This document shows positions 43,978 through 53,177 of a stretch of 64,000 nucleotides of DNA, one piece after another. The notes under the pieces were generated by a model. That model ran no database searches. It saw only the letters and a program-made list of their open reading frames with translations, and had not been told where the DNA came from. The stretch is taken from contig NZ_QJJK01000019.1 of assembly GCF_003201475.1 (NCBI RefSeq), positions 31,894 through 95,893 on the forward strand, in the 5' to 3' direction. The position numbers and the translations under genes are program-made. Position 1 is the stretch's first letter. The number at the start of each line of letters is the position of its first letter. The DNA comes from Chelatococcus asaccharovorans. Its GTDB lineage: Bacteria > Pseudomonadota > Alphaproteobacteria > Rhizobiales > Beijerinckiaceae.

Positions 43978-45047
43978 TCCGGCGAAACTTGCTTCCCCTG
44001 GCCCTGCTTCCAGCCTTCGCCGCAGCACCGGCCCTCGCCGATATCCCGACCATCGACAGGACGGTGCTCGACGAGCGCAAGGAACGTGACCAGAAGACTG
44101 ACGAGATCGAAAAGGTCGACGAGGAGCGCTACGTCAACAACCAGAGCGTCACCTGCTCGATATACCGGCCAGGCCGAAAGGATGATCCGGTCGCAGCGGC
44201 GAACGCCAATCCCGCGATCGCCGGCCTCGTTCGCCGGATAGCACGGGAAGAAGGCATCGACGAAAACCAGTTCCTGGCGCTTGTCTATCAGGAAAGTCGC
44301 TTCAATCCGTGCGCCAAATCGCCGGCCGGCGCGATCGGGCTTGCGCAACTGATGCCGGGGACCGCCGGCGATCTCGGTGTCGATCCCTACAATGTCGAGC
44401 AGAACCTGCGCGGTGGCGCGCGCTACTACAAGCAGCAACTCCGAAAATACAACGGCAATGTCTCGCTGGCACTCGCCGCCTACAATGCCGGCGCCGGCAA
44501 CGTGAACAAATATGGCGGCATCCCGCCGTTCAAGGAAACGCAAGGCTACGTCGCCAACATCACCCAAAGATGGCTGCCTGCTTTCGGAGGTTCCGACAAG
44601 TCCGGCATGCCCCTCAACTATGGCGGTGGTGGCGCTTACGAAGGCGCTCGAACCAGCACGATGAACGCGATGGGCCTCACCGCCGCCATGGGTGAGGGCT
44701 CGGGCGACGTCATGTCCTGGCTCATGCAGTTCGGGCGCCTCGGCTCCGGCACGATTCAGGATAGTTGGGACCACAATTCCGGGGCGCGCAACGCAAACAT
44801 CGAGCTGATGAACCGGCTGATCCTGCTCGGCACGGCCTTCGCCGACCTCGCCAATTCCAGCAATGCCGTCACGCTTGGCGAGATTTCCGGGTCGAGCCGC
44901 TCGACCCGCTACGACGGAAATGACGATGACGATCGGCCGGTTGCCGGCTTCTGCGACGCGCGGGAAGGCCTTTTCTGGGATGCCGGCGCCAAGGCTTGCG
45001 TCATGCGCATCGACGCGCAGGCGGAACTGCTCCTCGAGACACAATGA
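43974..45047 (+). CDS. Second lytic transglycosylase, with a VirB5-like N-terminal segment
   Basis: 357 residues from ATG 43974 (ATGA overlap with virB4). After the signal peptide (APALA) the mature protein starts DIPTIDRTVLDERKERDQKT, closely resembling the mature start of the VirB5 protein encoded next (DIPVIDKTNYAVARDTAEKT). The SLT domain (about 85-200) contains FLALVYQESRFNPCAKSPAG (catalytic Glu in QES), AIGLAQLMPGTAGDLGVDP, and ALAAYNAGAGNVNKYGGIPP. About 120 residues follow, ending with VAGFCDAREGLFWDAGAKAC. It may be delivered with or docked to VirB5. Confidence 0.82.
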   Translation: MIRRNLLPLALLPAFAAAPALADIPTIDRTVLDERKERDQKTDEIEKVDEERYVNNQSVTCSIYRPGRKDDPVAAANANPAIAGLVRRIAREEGIDENQFLALVYQESRFNPCAKSPAGAIGLAQLMPGTAGDLGVDPYNVEQNLRGGARYYKQQLRKYNGNVSLALAAYNAGAGNVNKYGGIPPFKETQGYVANITQRWLPAFGGSDKSGMPLNYGGGGAYEGARTSTMNAMGLTAAMGEGSGDVMSWLMQFGRLGSGTIQDSWDHNSGARNANIELMNRLILLGTAFADLANSSNAVTLGEISGSSRSTRYDGNDDDDRPVAGFCDAREGLFWDAGAKACVMRIDAQAELLLETQ

Positions 45048-45058
45048 TGGAGGTCGAC

Positions 45059-45757
45059 ATGCAACGTTCATTGACGATGCTGGCCGCAATCGGCGCATGT
45101 GTCGCGCCTGCCGCGGCCGACATCCCGGTCATCGACAAGACCAATTACGCTGTCGCGCGCGACACGGCCGAAAAGACCGGCAAGATCCTCGACACCAACA
45201 AGGAAATCCTCACCACTGTCGAAGAGACCCTCAAGGCGGTCACCGGCGACCGCGGCAGCGACGCAGGGCCATTGAAGGACATCGCGATCGGCAACGGTTT
45301 TAGCGTCTCGTCGATGCCCTCCTTCGACAACATCCTGAAGAGCGGGATTGCCGACTTCGGGTCGCTCGATCCCAGGATCGTGGAAGCGGCCACGCTCTTC
45401 ATCAATGGTCTTCAGCTCGTACGCTCGCTGTCAGGCAAGGACGACAGTTCGCTTGCCAGCGACAAATCCTATGAGGAGCTCATGAAGACGGTCATGGGCG
45501 TCTCGTCGCTGATCACCGGCTCGCAACAGGCAGTCGAGACGCGCCGCTCTGCGTTGGAAAGCGCAGGCAGCGAGATCGGCAAGGCCGAGGATATCAAGGG
45601 CTCGATCGACCAGAATACGCAGCTTCAGGTTCAGACGGGTCTCACACTCAACGAGATGATCGGCGTGCTGAACGGCGGCGTGCAATCGCTGCATGCGGAA
45701 AACCAGCGCAAGCTCACCGACATGTCGAACACAAGAAAAGCATTGCGGTACGAATGA
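45059..45757 (+). CDS. virB5: VirB5-like minor pilus protein
   Basis: 232 residues from ATG 45059 behind TGGAGG. Signal peptide up to AAA, then mature ADIPVIDKTNYAVARDTAEK and long helices (KTGKILDTNKEILTTVEETL, ALESAGSEIGKAEDIKGSID, QNTQLQVQTGLTLNEMIGVL) as in VirB5/TrwJ proteins, which sit at the pilus tip. It precedes the lipoprotein and virB6, the usual place for virB5. Confidence 0.78.
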   Translation: MQRSLTMLAAIGACVAPAAADIPVIDKTNYAVARDTAEKTGKILDTNKEILTTVEETLKAVTGDRGSDAGPLKDIAIGNGFSVSSMPSFDNILKSGIADFGSLDPRIVEAATLFINGLQLVRSLSGKDDSSLASDKSYEELMKTVMGVSSLITGSQQAVETRRSALESAGSEIGKAEDIKGSIDQNTQLQVQTGLTLNEMIGVLNGGVQSLHAENQRKLTDMSNTRKALRYE

Positions 45758-45978
45758 GAAGCCTCCGTTGCACCACAACCGCCATCACGCTCGTTCTGGC
45801 CGTCCTCGCCAGCGGATGCGGCACCCCCCGCGAGAAGACCGCTCCGTGCAAGCGGCCGGCCAATCTCATGAGCTATGCCGGCGCAGGAGACGATTGCGGG
45901 CCGATGAAATCGATCAACGCGGACAGAGCAGCGGCTTTGGCAGCGATCCATGAGATCGCGATCGGCGACGAGGAATAG
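45754..45978 (+). CDS. Small lipoprotein (VirB7 or entry-exclusion type)
   Basis: 74 residues. A lipoprotein signal with the lipobox LASGC at 21-25 (ITLVLAVLASGCGTPREKTA). The mature part has two further Cys. Size and place between virB5 and virB6 fit VirB7, which ties VirB9 to the outer membrane, but EexN-type exclusion lipoproteins occupy the same place in related operons. 4-base overlap with virB5. Confidence 0.7.
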   Translation: MRSLRCTTTAITLVLAVLASGCGTPREKTAPCKRPANLMSYAGAGDDCGPMKSINADRAAALAAIHEIAIGDEE

Positions 45979-45987
45979 GGCAGGGCG

Positions 45988-46998
45988 GTGGACGACTTCA
46001 TCGGTGAATTGCTGGATCGAATAGACGCTTCGGGGCAGAATTTTTCCCAAAGCGCCTATGAGGCTCTGAGCCGGGATATCGAACCCCTCCTTCGCCTGCT
46101 ATTCGTCCTGGCAGTCCTGTTCTATGGCGTGCAGCTTTTCCTCGGGACTTCGCGCTTGAGCGTCGCCGAGATCATCGGGCGGCTGGTGCGCGTGCTGGTG
46201 ATCCTGATCCTGGTCGGAACCTGGTCGAATTTCAACGATCTTGTCTATGAATGGCTGACCACGGTTCCGGAAGCGGCTGGTCGCGCCATCCTTGCGGCCT
46301 CCGGCACCGGAGTCACCGAGCCCACCAATGGGCTGTCACAAATCTGGAAAACGGCCAATGTCGCCGCCGCCGCCTTCTCTGAACAGGCCGGCTATCTATC
46401 CGTTCTGCCCGCCCTGATCGGAATGATCATCATGGTCTTTGCCGGGTTGTTCGTCGCCGTCGCCCTCGGGATTCTCGTCCTGGCCAAGGTCGTGTTGTGG
46501 GTTCTGCTCGGCACTGCGCCGATCTTCATCGCCTGCTTCCTTTTCGGCGCAACACGCAGCTATGCAATGGGGTGGCTCAATCAGTCTCTGCTCTACTCGA
46601 TCATTCCATTGTTCGTTTATGTGATCGCAGCGTTCCTCATCGCCGCGATGGAACCCGAACTGACGACGATCGACAGCATCTCCGGCAATCGTGAGCTGAA
46701 GCTCAGCGATTTCGCAGCCTTCATCATGCTGTGCCTGGCCGGCACTTTTGTCCTCCTCCAGGTTCAGTCTTTGGCGCAAGGCATCGCAGGAGGACTTGCA
46801 ACACCGGTTGGTTCACGCTCCCGGCAATTGACCGCCAGCGGCATTTTCTGGGGGCGGGCGACCATCGGGGCATCCGCCCGCCAGATGCGGAATGCAGTCC
46901 ATCGGGTTCAGGCAACCCTTCATTCTCCAGGTCAGGACAGCGCCGGCGCTTCCATGCAGCGCGCAATCATGTCCAACGGCACGCCACGGCAGACGTGA
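45988..46998 (+). CDS. virB6: VirB6 inner-membrane channel protein
   Basis: 336 residues, GTG start at 45988. Six or so membrane segments: LLRLLFVLAVLFYGVQLFLG, IIGRLVRVLVILILVGTWSN, LSVLPALIGMIIMVFAGLFV, AVALGILVLAKVVLWVLLG, and SLLYSIIPLFVYVIAAFLIA. The central GTAPIFIACFLFGATRSYA is typical of TrbL/VirB6. The C-terminal 60 residues are cytoplasmic and basic. Confidence 0.9.
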   Translation: MDDFIGELLDRIDASGQNFSQSAYEALSRDIEPLLRLLFVLAVLFYGVQLFLGTSRLSVAEIIGRLVRVLVILILVGTWSNFNDLVYEWLTTVPEAAGRAILAASGTGVTEPTNGLSQIWKTANVAAAAFSEQAGYLSVLPALIGMIIMVFAGLFVAVALGILVLAKVVLWVLLGTAPIFIACFLFGATRSYAMGWLNQSLLYSIIPLFVYVIAAFLIAAMEPELTTIDSISGNRELKLSDFAAFIMLCLAGTFVLLQVQSLAQGIAGGLATPVGSRSRQLTASGIFWGRATIGASARQMRNAVHRVQATLHSPGQDSAGASMQRAIMSNGTPRQT

Positions 46999-47042
46999 CG
47001 GGAGGTTGATGTTGGATCTCAAACGATACGAGAAGGGCAAGA

Positions 47043-47738
47043 ATGGCCGACAAGTCCGAAACCGCGCTGCGGTCCTATTTCCAGCAGGGCGATATCTGGG
47101 AGCAGGAGATCATCAAGCGGGCGAAGCGTTCGGCGCGCGTTGCGTGGTTCTTCTCGATCGTCTTTGCCGGGATCGCGCTCCTCAGCCTGCTTGCCGTGGT
47201 GCTGATGCTGCCGCTGAAGAGCTTCGAGCCCTATGTCGTCACCGTCGACCAGACGACCGGCTACATCGAGGTCAAATCGGGCCTGACGCGGCCCGCCAAC
47301 CTCACCGAGCAACAAGCGATCACCCAAGCCAACGTCGTGCGCTACATCCGCACCCGCGAAGGCTACGACCCGTATGCCATCACCGAAAATTTCGGCATCG
47401 CAGCGCTCTTGTCCGCGGACGAAGCGGCCCGCGAACTGCAAACCCTCTTCAGCTCGGCGAACGCCCAAAATCCGACGCGCGTCTACGGACGGCTGAAGCG
47501 GGTCCTGGTCGATGTCAAGTCGGTTACATTCCCGAACGTGAGCACTGCCATCGTCCGCTTTTCGACCAACGAACGCAGCGACACGGAATCGATCGTCCGC
47601 CATTGGATCTCCGTCGTGCGTTTCCGCTACACGGACACGCCAACCCGCAACGAATGGCGCTTCGAGAACCCGCTCGGCTTCCAGGTCTATTCTTACCGTC
47701 GCGATCAGGAGAGCGTGACGCCGGGGGACGACCGATGA
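47043..47738 (+). CDS. virB8: VirB8 assembly factor
   Basis: 231 residues. A short cytoplasmic segment, one membrane helix (ARVAWFFSIVFAGIALLSLL) and a periplasmic NTF2-like domain with VVTVDQTTGYIEVKSGLTRP, RYIRTREGYDPYAITENFGI and RNEWRFENPLGFQVYSYRRD. It nucleates the T4SS inner-membrane complex. It overlaps virB9 by 4 bases. Confidence 0.92.
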   Translation: MADKSETALRSYFQQGDIWEQEIIKRAKRSARVAWFFSIVFAGIALLSLLAVVLMLPLKSFEPYVVTVDQTTGYIEVKSGLTRPANLTEQQAITQANVVRYIRTREGYDPYAITENFGIAALLSADEAARELQTLFSSANAQNPTRVYGRLKRVLVDVKSVTFPNVSTAIVRFSTNERSDTESIVRHWISVVRFRYTDTPTRNEWRFENPLGFQVYSYRRDQESVTPGDDR

Positions 47739-48544
47739 GGAGCCGCGCCATTGCAGTTGCCGTCCTCTTCGTCGGCTCATTTGGGAACGCTTATGCGGCA
47801 CAGACGCCCAAAGGCGGGTCTCTCGATGCGCGCGTGACCAGCATCACCTACCAGGAGAACAATGTCGTTCAGGTCTTCGCCACCTATGGCATCTCGACGA
47901 TGATCATCTTCGACGAGGAGGAAAAATTCGAGACGATCTCGCTGGGCGACACCGAAAGCTGGCAGGTCGTTCCGGCCGAAAAGGGCAATATCCTCTTCAT
48001 AAAACCGATCGCCAAAGACGTGACGACGAACATGAACGTCGTCACCGACAAACGCATCTACTATCTTGAACTGCACGATTTTGCGCCGGAAGCCGGCCGC
48101 AAGGTTTTCGGAATCCGCTTTCACTATCCGGAGAAAAACCTCAATGCCGCCCTGCGGCAGGAGGCGGAGCAGCGCGCCGCCTGGCCAAACATCGCCAATA
48201 TCGACAAGGCCAACGTCAACATCGACTATTCCTTCTCGGGCGACGCGCGGCTGAAGCCGCTGATGGTCTTTGACGACGGCAACAAGACCTTCTTCAAATT
48301 TGACCGCCGGGTTCCCGCGATCTTCGCCGTGAACCCGGATTTCTCCGAGACGTTGCGGAATTTCCGCAGGGAAGGGGAGTACATCGTCGTCGACGGGGCG
48401 GCGACACAATTCACGCTGCGCGACGGCGACCAGTGGATCTGCATCTTCAATCTGAGAAAGCCGGATTTCGCCGCCCCTGACCCCGCGATTCTGGTGCCGG
48501 TCGAGGATGACCAGGCAAAACGCCGGCGTCGGAGCGGAAACTGA
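47735..48544 (+). CDS. virB9: VirB9 outer-membrane complex protein
   Basis: 269 residues. Signal peptide MRSRAIAVAVLFVGSFGNAY-AA. The N-terminal half contains VVQVFATYGISTMIIFDEEE and the C-terminal half NVNIDYSFSGDARLKPLMVF, DDGNKTFFKFDRRVPAIFAV and VVDGAATQFTLRDGDQWICI, as in VirB9/TrbG/CagX. Start at 47735 (ATGA with virB8); a much longer frame from 46892 is rejected as it covers virB6 and virB8. It overlaps virB10 by one base. Confidence 0.93.
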   Translation: MRSRAIAVAVLFVGSFGNAYAAQTPKGGSLDARVTSITYQENNVVQVFATYGISTMIIFDEEEKFETISLGDTESWQVVPAEKGNILFIKPIAKDVTTNMNVVTDKRIYYLELHDFAPEAGRKVFGIRFHYPEKNLNAALRQEAEQRAAWPNIANIDKANVNIDYSFSGDARLKPLMVFDDGNKTFFKFDRRVPAIFAVNPDFSETLRNFRREGEYIVVDGAATQFTLRDGDQWICIFNLRKPDFAAPDPAILVPVEDDQAKRRRRSGN

Positions 48545-49764
48545 TGAAGCGCGCGCCTGAACTCGAAGCCCTTGGTCAGGCTGACGACACCATTATCGCC
48601 GACAATGCCGTTCGTCGCAAACAGCTCGTCGGCGGCGCCGTTCTCGTCCTGCTCGGCCTCGTCGCTGGTTACATGGTTCTCGCCGGCCAGCAGCCGCCTG
48701 TCCGCGACATGCTAGACGGCGACGAGGAGTTCAGCACCACGACCTTTCGTCCACCATCTTTCGTTCGTGACGGCGAGCCGGAACCGGAGTCGCCCGCACC
48801 GGAAATCGTGCAGATACCACCTCCCCCACCGCCACCATCTCCGACAGAAGAGGTCGATACCACTCAGTTCGAGGTTCCTCCGCCGCCCGTTCCGGGCGCA
48901 ACCCCGCCGCCATCCGAAGTTGTCGAAGCACCCGCTGAAGAGTTCCCCGCGCGCTTTCGCTCCGGGCTGGTCGTGGTCGACAATCCCGGCTCCAGCGGGG
49001 TTAGCAGCTTGACCGGTGGCGAAGGGGAGGGGCTTACCGTCGCCGGTGAGGATCGCAGCAGCAAATTCCTGGCTGCCGCTTCCAGCATTGGTGACCGCAG
49101 CGCCAAGGCCAGGAAGATCGAGCGCATCGACGCGCTCGTTCCCGAGGGCACGCTGATCCCCGGTATCCTGGAGACGGCGATCGTCAGCGACCTGCCGGGG
49201 CAGGTGAGGGCGATCGTCTCACAGGATGTTTTCTCCTTCGACGGCCGACGCATTCTGATCCCGACAGGCACAAGGCTCATCGGCGAATACCAGTCCGAGA
49301 TCACACGTGGTCAGACGCGCATCTTCGTCGTCTGGACCCGCATGCTGCGCGATGACGGCGTATCGGTCCGGTTGAACTCGATCGGCGCCGACAGTCTGGG
49401 TCGTGCCGGCCTGACCGGGCGTGTCGACAAGAAATTCCGTGAGCGCTTTGGCGCGGCCGTCCTCCTTTCGGTCGCCGGGGCAGGCGCAAGCTATCTGACT
49501 GGATATGGCAGCCAGACCGCAAGCGGTGATAGCGACGATGCACAGCGCGCTGAGGAACTCGCCCGCGAAACCCTTGCCCGGACATTCTCCGACATGGCCA
49601 ATCAGGCATTGGGGGATTCCCTGCGTATTCCACCAACGATCAGCGTAAGCCAGGGCGAGCGAATCTTCGTTTTCGTTCGGCAGGATCTCGACTTCTCCGC
49701 CATGTACGAGGATCCCGTCATGGAAGCCCTGAGGGAGATCCGGCGTGAACGCGGCCTCCGCTGA
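48544..49764 (+). CDS. virB10: VirB10 core-complex protein
   Basis: 406 residues. One membrane helix (VGGAVLVLLGLVAGYMVLAG), a proline-rich periplasmic stretch (IVQIPPPPPPPSPTEEVDTT) and the C-terminal TrbI/VirB10 beta barrel (IPGILETAIVSDLPGQVRAI, GRRILIPTGTRLIGEYQSEI, RIFVVWTRMLRDDGVSVRLN). It spans both membranes and senses ATP use by the ATPases. Its end overlaps virB11 by 20 bases. Confidence 0.94.
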   Translation: MKRAPELEALGQADDTIIADNAVRRKQLVGGAVLVLLGLVAGYMVLAGQQPPVRDMLDGDEEFSTTTFRPPSFVRDGEPEPESPAPEIVQIPPPPPPPSPTEEVDTTQFEVPPPPVPGATPPPSEVVEAPAEEFPARFRSGLVVVDNPGSSGVSSLTGGEGEGLTVAGEDRSSKFLAAASSIGDRSAKARKIERIDALVPEGTLIPGILETAIVSDLPGQVRAIVSQDVFSFDGRRILIPTGTRLIGEYQSEITRGQTRIFVVWTRMLRDDGVSVRLNSIGADSLGRAGLTGRVDKKFRERFGAAVLLSVAGAGASYLTGYGSQTASGDSDDAQRAEELARETLARTFSDMANQALGDSLRIPPTISVSQGERIFVFVRQDLDFSAMYEDPVMEALREIRRERGLR

Positions 49765-50776
49765 GCTTCCCTCGGACAATCGTCACTACTTCCTCTATCG
49801 GGCGCTCTCGCCATTGAAGGCGTTTCTCGAGGATCGCGAGGTCGTCGAGATCTCGGTCAATCGGCCGGGCCAGGTGTATGTCGAGCGGCTCGGTTCCGCT
49901 CATATGGAACTCCACGATATTCCGGAACTCACCACGGCCGAGATCGTCAATATCGGCGAGCGCGTCGCCGCCAGCACGAACCAGTTCGTCAGCCCGGCCA
50001 ATCCGATCCTCAGTGCGGCACTTCCCACCGGCGAGCGTATTCAGGTCGTGTTGCCACCGGCCGCTCCGGATGGTGGCACGCTGTCGATCCGCAAGCAGGT
50101 CATCAGCAACTTCACCCTGGAAGATTACCGCGACCGGGGAGCGCTCGACCAGGTGACGGTTGCCGTCGGCGGGCTCAGCGAGATCGAACAAACCCTGATC
50201 GATCAGCTCTCGGCCCACGACATTTACGGCTTCATCCGCATGGCAATCATCAATCGGGTCTCTATTCTGATCAGTGGCGGCACCTCCAGCGGGAAGACGA
50301 CTTTTCTCAACGCCTGTCTGAAGACCGTCGACGAGCACGAGCGCATCATCACGCTGGAAGATACACGCGAGCTGTTTCCGCCGCAGAAGAACGCGGTACA
50401 CCTGCTCGCGTCGCGCGGCGATCAGGGCACTGCAAACGTCACCATCCAGTCCTTGCTCGAAGCGTCGCTACGCATGCGGCCGGATCGTCTGTTTGTCGGC
50501 GAGGTCAGAGGCGCCGAAGCCTTTGCCTTCCTGCGTGCGATCAACACCGGCCATCCGGGATCCATGTCGACCGTCCATGCCGATACGCCGCTCGGCGCCT
50601 ACGAGCAGCTTGCCATGATGGTCATGCAGTCCGGCTTGTCGGCCGCATATCCCAAGGCCGACCTCATCTCCTACATCCAGAGCGTCATCCCGATCGTGGT
50701 GCAACTGCGCAGGGAAGGGGGGCGGCGCGGTGTTTCGGAGATCTTTTTCGCGCGGGAGCGAATGGGCGCATCATGA
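49745..50776 (+). CDS. virB11: VirB11 hexameric ATPase
   Basis: 343 residues. The N-terminal domain (LKAFLEDREVVEISVNRPGQ) precedes the RecA-like domain with Walker A ILISGGTSSGKTTFLNACL, the Asp box ITLEDTRELFPPQKN, Walker B/His box SLLEASLRMRPDRLFVGEVR, and TGHPGSMSTVHADTP. It switches the apparatus between pilus assembly and transfer with VirB4 and VirD4. 4-base overlap with virD4. Confidence 0.95.
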   Translation: MNAASAELPSDNRHYFLYRALSPLKAFLEDREVVEISVNRPGQVYVERLGSAHMELHDIPELTTAEIVNIGERVAASTNQFVSPANPILSAALPTGERIQVVLPPAAPDGGTLSIRKQVISNFTLEDYRDRGALDQVTVAVGGLSEIEQTLIDQLSAHDIYGFIRMAIINRVSILISGGTSSGKTTFLNACLKTVDEHERIITLEDTRELFPPQKNAVHLLASRGDQGTANVTIQSLLEASLRMRPDRLFVGEVRGAEAFAFLRAINTGHPGSMSTVHADTPLGAYEQLAMMVMQSGLSAAYPKADLISYIQSVIPIVVQLRREGGRRGVSEIFFARERMGAS

Positions 50777-52794
50777 CAGGCTCGCTGCGCATCTTCTATA
50801 TCGGCTTTTGCCTGACTGTCGCCTTCGCCATCTGGTTGCTGGCCTATGGAATCGGATTGCAATTGCTCTATGGCGATGGCCGAATCCTACAGGCGACCAT
50901 CACCACGAATCCTTTCGCCCCATTCCAGCAGCTCGCTGCCTATCACGACAGCGGTGTCTTGCGTGCTGTCGCGCTCGGAGCCCTGCTTCCTGCCGCCCTG
51001 ATCGCCGGCATCGTGGCCTATGCCGGTCTTCGGGCGAGTTCAAGCCCCCTCGGAGACGCACGCTTCCAGACCCTGATGTCGCTGCGGCGAGACGGGTGGT
51101 TCAGGAAAAGAGGAAAAATCCTTGGCCGATTCGGACGGCAGATTCTTCGCGTCGACGATGATCGCCATCATCTGGTGATCGGCCCAACACGCTCGGGGAA
51201 GGGGGCCTGTTACGTCGTTCCGAATGCCCTTGCCCATGAAGGTTCGATGATCGTCACCGACCTCAAGGGAGAAATATTCCGCAGCACCGCCGGCTACCGG
51301 AAATCGAAGGGCAGCCAGGTCTTCCTGTTCGCGCCAGGATCGGAGAAGTCGCATCGCTACAACCCGCTCGATTTCATTCGCGCGGATCGCGGTGACCGCA
51401 CCACCGATATCCAGAACATGGCCGCGATCCTCGTTCCGGAAGTGACCGAATCCGAGAACTCGATCTGGCAGGCCACGGCCCAGCAGGTCATCGCCGGCGC
51501 GATCAGCTATATCAACGAAAGCGTCTTCTACGAAGGCCATCGCAACCTCGGCGAGGTTACCTCCTTCTTCAACAGCGGCGCAAACCTCCAGGCAATGATG
51601 AAGCTCATCAAGGAGCGTGAACCCTACCTGTCCCGGTTCACGGTCGAAAGCTTCAATGCCTATATCGCCTTGTCCGAACGTGCCGCCGCATCCGCGCTGC
51701 TCGATATCCAGAAGGCGCTGCGTCCATTCCGCAACGAACGTGTCGTGGCGGCGACAGCCGTCACCGATATGGATTTGCGCGCCCTGAAACGCCGGCCGAT
51801 CACGATCTACCTTGCGCCCAACGTGACGGACATCACCCTGCTGCGGCCTTTGCTGGCGCTGTTCGTGCAACAGACGCTCGACACACTCATGCTCGAGCAC
51901 ACGGATCGCTCGACACCGGTCTATTTCCTGCTTGATGAGTTCCGGCAGTTAAAGAAGATGACGGAGATCACGACCAAGCTGCCCTATGTGGCCGGCTACA
52001 ATGTGAAGATGGCCTTCGTGATCCAGGACCTGAAGAACCTGGACGAGATCTACGGCGAAACGTCCCGCCACTCACTGATGGGCAATTGCGGTTATCAGCT
52101 CGTGCTGGGCGCCAATGACCAGGTGACCGCGGAAGCCATTTCGAAGGGTCTGGGCAAACGCACCGTCCGCTACAAGACCGAATCCCGCACGATCGAACTG
52201 ATGGGCCTGCACCGGCGCACCAAGGTCGAGCAGCTTCGTGAACGCGACCTGATGATGCCGCAGGAGGTCCGGCAAATGCCGGGCGACAAGATGATCATCC
52301 TGGCCGAGGGGCTGGGGCCGATCTTCGCCGACAAGCTGCGCTTCTTCCGGACAATGCCGTTCAGGGAGATGGAAAGGTTTTCGCAGGCCCATTTGCCTGA
52401 CGTGCCGTCCACCGAATTCCTCCCGCAGCGTCCAGTGCCGGCAACCACCCTGCGATATGCAGGCGAGGTTGAGGGAGATCGCCCAGAGGGAGACGCTACA
52501 GACGGCGGAGAACAACAGAAAGTTCCTACTCGTGACTTGCAGTCCAGACCGCGACAGGCGCCCGCGAAGCGAAAACCGGCGAGCGGTGGCAAGGCAAAGC
52601 CACCGGCACCGGCGGCGAGCACATCTGCCAACTCCATCGAGGCCCGCTTTATCCCGGCAGCGCGCAAGCTACGGATACTCGTCCAGGCGCGGTCTGAACG
52701 ATCTCGTACGGGCACCGGGGATATCGATTGGTCGCGGGTGTTTGACGAAACCGTACCCGACGCGATGGAGATCGCGGAAGCGGGGATCGACTAA
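50773..52794 (+). CDS. virD4: VirD4/TraG type IV coupling protein
   Basis: 673 residues. Two N-terminal membrane segments (about 5-35 and 65-90), Walker A HHLVIGPTRSGKGACYVVPN, VTDLKGEIFRSTAG, Walker B YFLLDEFRQLKKMTEITTKL and the helical all-alpha domain between them. It brings the relaxase-DNA complex to the VirB channel. The C-terminal 120 residues are a basic, proline/alanine-rich tail. Last gene of the virB operon; the relaxase genes lie 3 kb further on. Confidence 0.94.
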   Translation: MTGSLRIFYIGFCLTVAFAIWLLAYGIGLQLLYGDGRILQATITTNPFAPFQQLAAYHDSGVLRAVALGALLPAALIAGIVAYAGLRASSSPLGDARFQTLMSLRRDGWFRKRGKILGRFGRQILRVDDDRHHLVIGPTRSGKGACYVVPNALAHEGSMIVTDLKGEIFRSTAGYRKSKGSQVFLFAPGSEKSHRYNPLDFIRADRGDRTTDIQNMAAILVPEVTESENSIWQATAQQVIAGAISYINESVFYEGHRNLGEVTSFFNSGANLQAMMKLIKEREPYLSRFTVESFNAYIALSERAAASALLDIQKALRPFRNERVVAATAVTDMDLRALKRRPITIYLAPNVTDITLLRPLLALFVQQTLDTLMLEHTDRSTPVYFLLDEFRQLKKMTEITTKLPYVAGYNVKMAFVIQDLKNLDEIYGETSRHSLMGNCGYQLVLGANDQVTAEAISKGLGKRTVRYKTESRTIELMGLHRRTKVEQLRERDLMMPQEVRQMPGDKMIILAEGLGPIFADKLRFFRTMPFREMERFSQAHLPDVPSTEFLPQRPVPATTLRYAGEVEGDRPEGDATDGGEQQKVPTRDLQSRPRQAPAKRKPASGGKAKPPAPAASTSANSIEARFIPAARKLRILVQARSERSRTGTGDIDWSRVFDETVPDAMEIAEAGID

Positions 52795-52830
52795 GCGATG
52801 CTGCCGCTCGACGCGACGTCGGCGAGGCTC

Positions 52831-53097
52831 CTAGCGTGGTTCACCCTTGGCGGCATCGTCGTCGGGCAATTGCGCCAGCCCTCTGATCGCCCTGTTGATC
52901 CTGTCGATCCGGAAGGCGCTGTCAGCGAACCACAACTCGATCACGGCCGGTTCGAGGCTGTCGACCAGAGCTGTCGTCGGAACCGCACAGCCTGACGCCC
53001 GGATCGTCCTGATGTTGTGCTGGTAGCGACGAAACCGTTCTTCCATCGGAAGCTCGGGACCGTGCTTCAGCAGCTTCTCCTTCGGCCACCTTGCCAT
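52831..53097 (-). CDS. Hypothetical 88-residue protein
   Basis: A helical, soluble frame (MARWPKEKLLKHGPELPMEE, RFRRYQHNIRTIRASGCAVP, FRIDRINRAIRGLAQLPDD) convergent with virD4 and divergent from the DUF433 gene. No family recognised. Regular codon use and a separate position support a real gene, but the ribosome binding site is poor. Confidence 0.5.
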   Translation of the reverse strand: MARWPKEKLLKHGPELPMEERFRRYQHNIRTIRASGCAVPTTALVDSLEPAVIELWFADSAFRIDRINRAIRGLAQLPDDDAAKGEPR

Positions 53098-53155
53098 CGT
53101 ACGTCTCCGCTACGCGCCTGGAGCCCCTTTACTCCGTACGCTATACCACTTATAT

Positions 53156-53173
53156 ATTCTCCACAAGGAGAAT
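53156..53173 (+). promoter_or_regulatory. Palindrome over the ribosome binding site of the DUF433 antitoxin gene
   Basis: ATTCTCC (53156-53162) and GGAGAAT (53167-53173) pair perfectly around ACAA. The second arm contains the ribosome binding site (AAGGAG) of the gene starting at 53178, so it could be an operator for autorepression or an mRNA hairpin that hides the site. TATACC/TATATA motifs lie just upstream. Confidence 0.5.
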
Positions 53174-53177
53174 GATT

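Noticed and set aside
46892..48544. 550-codon frame that would extend virB9 upstream
   Set aside because: The extra part covers virB6 and virB8 in another frame. VirB9 has its own ATGA-coupled start with a signal peptide at 47735.
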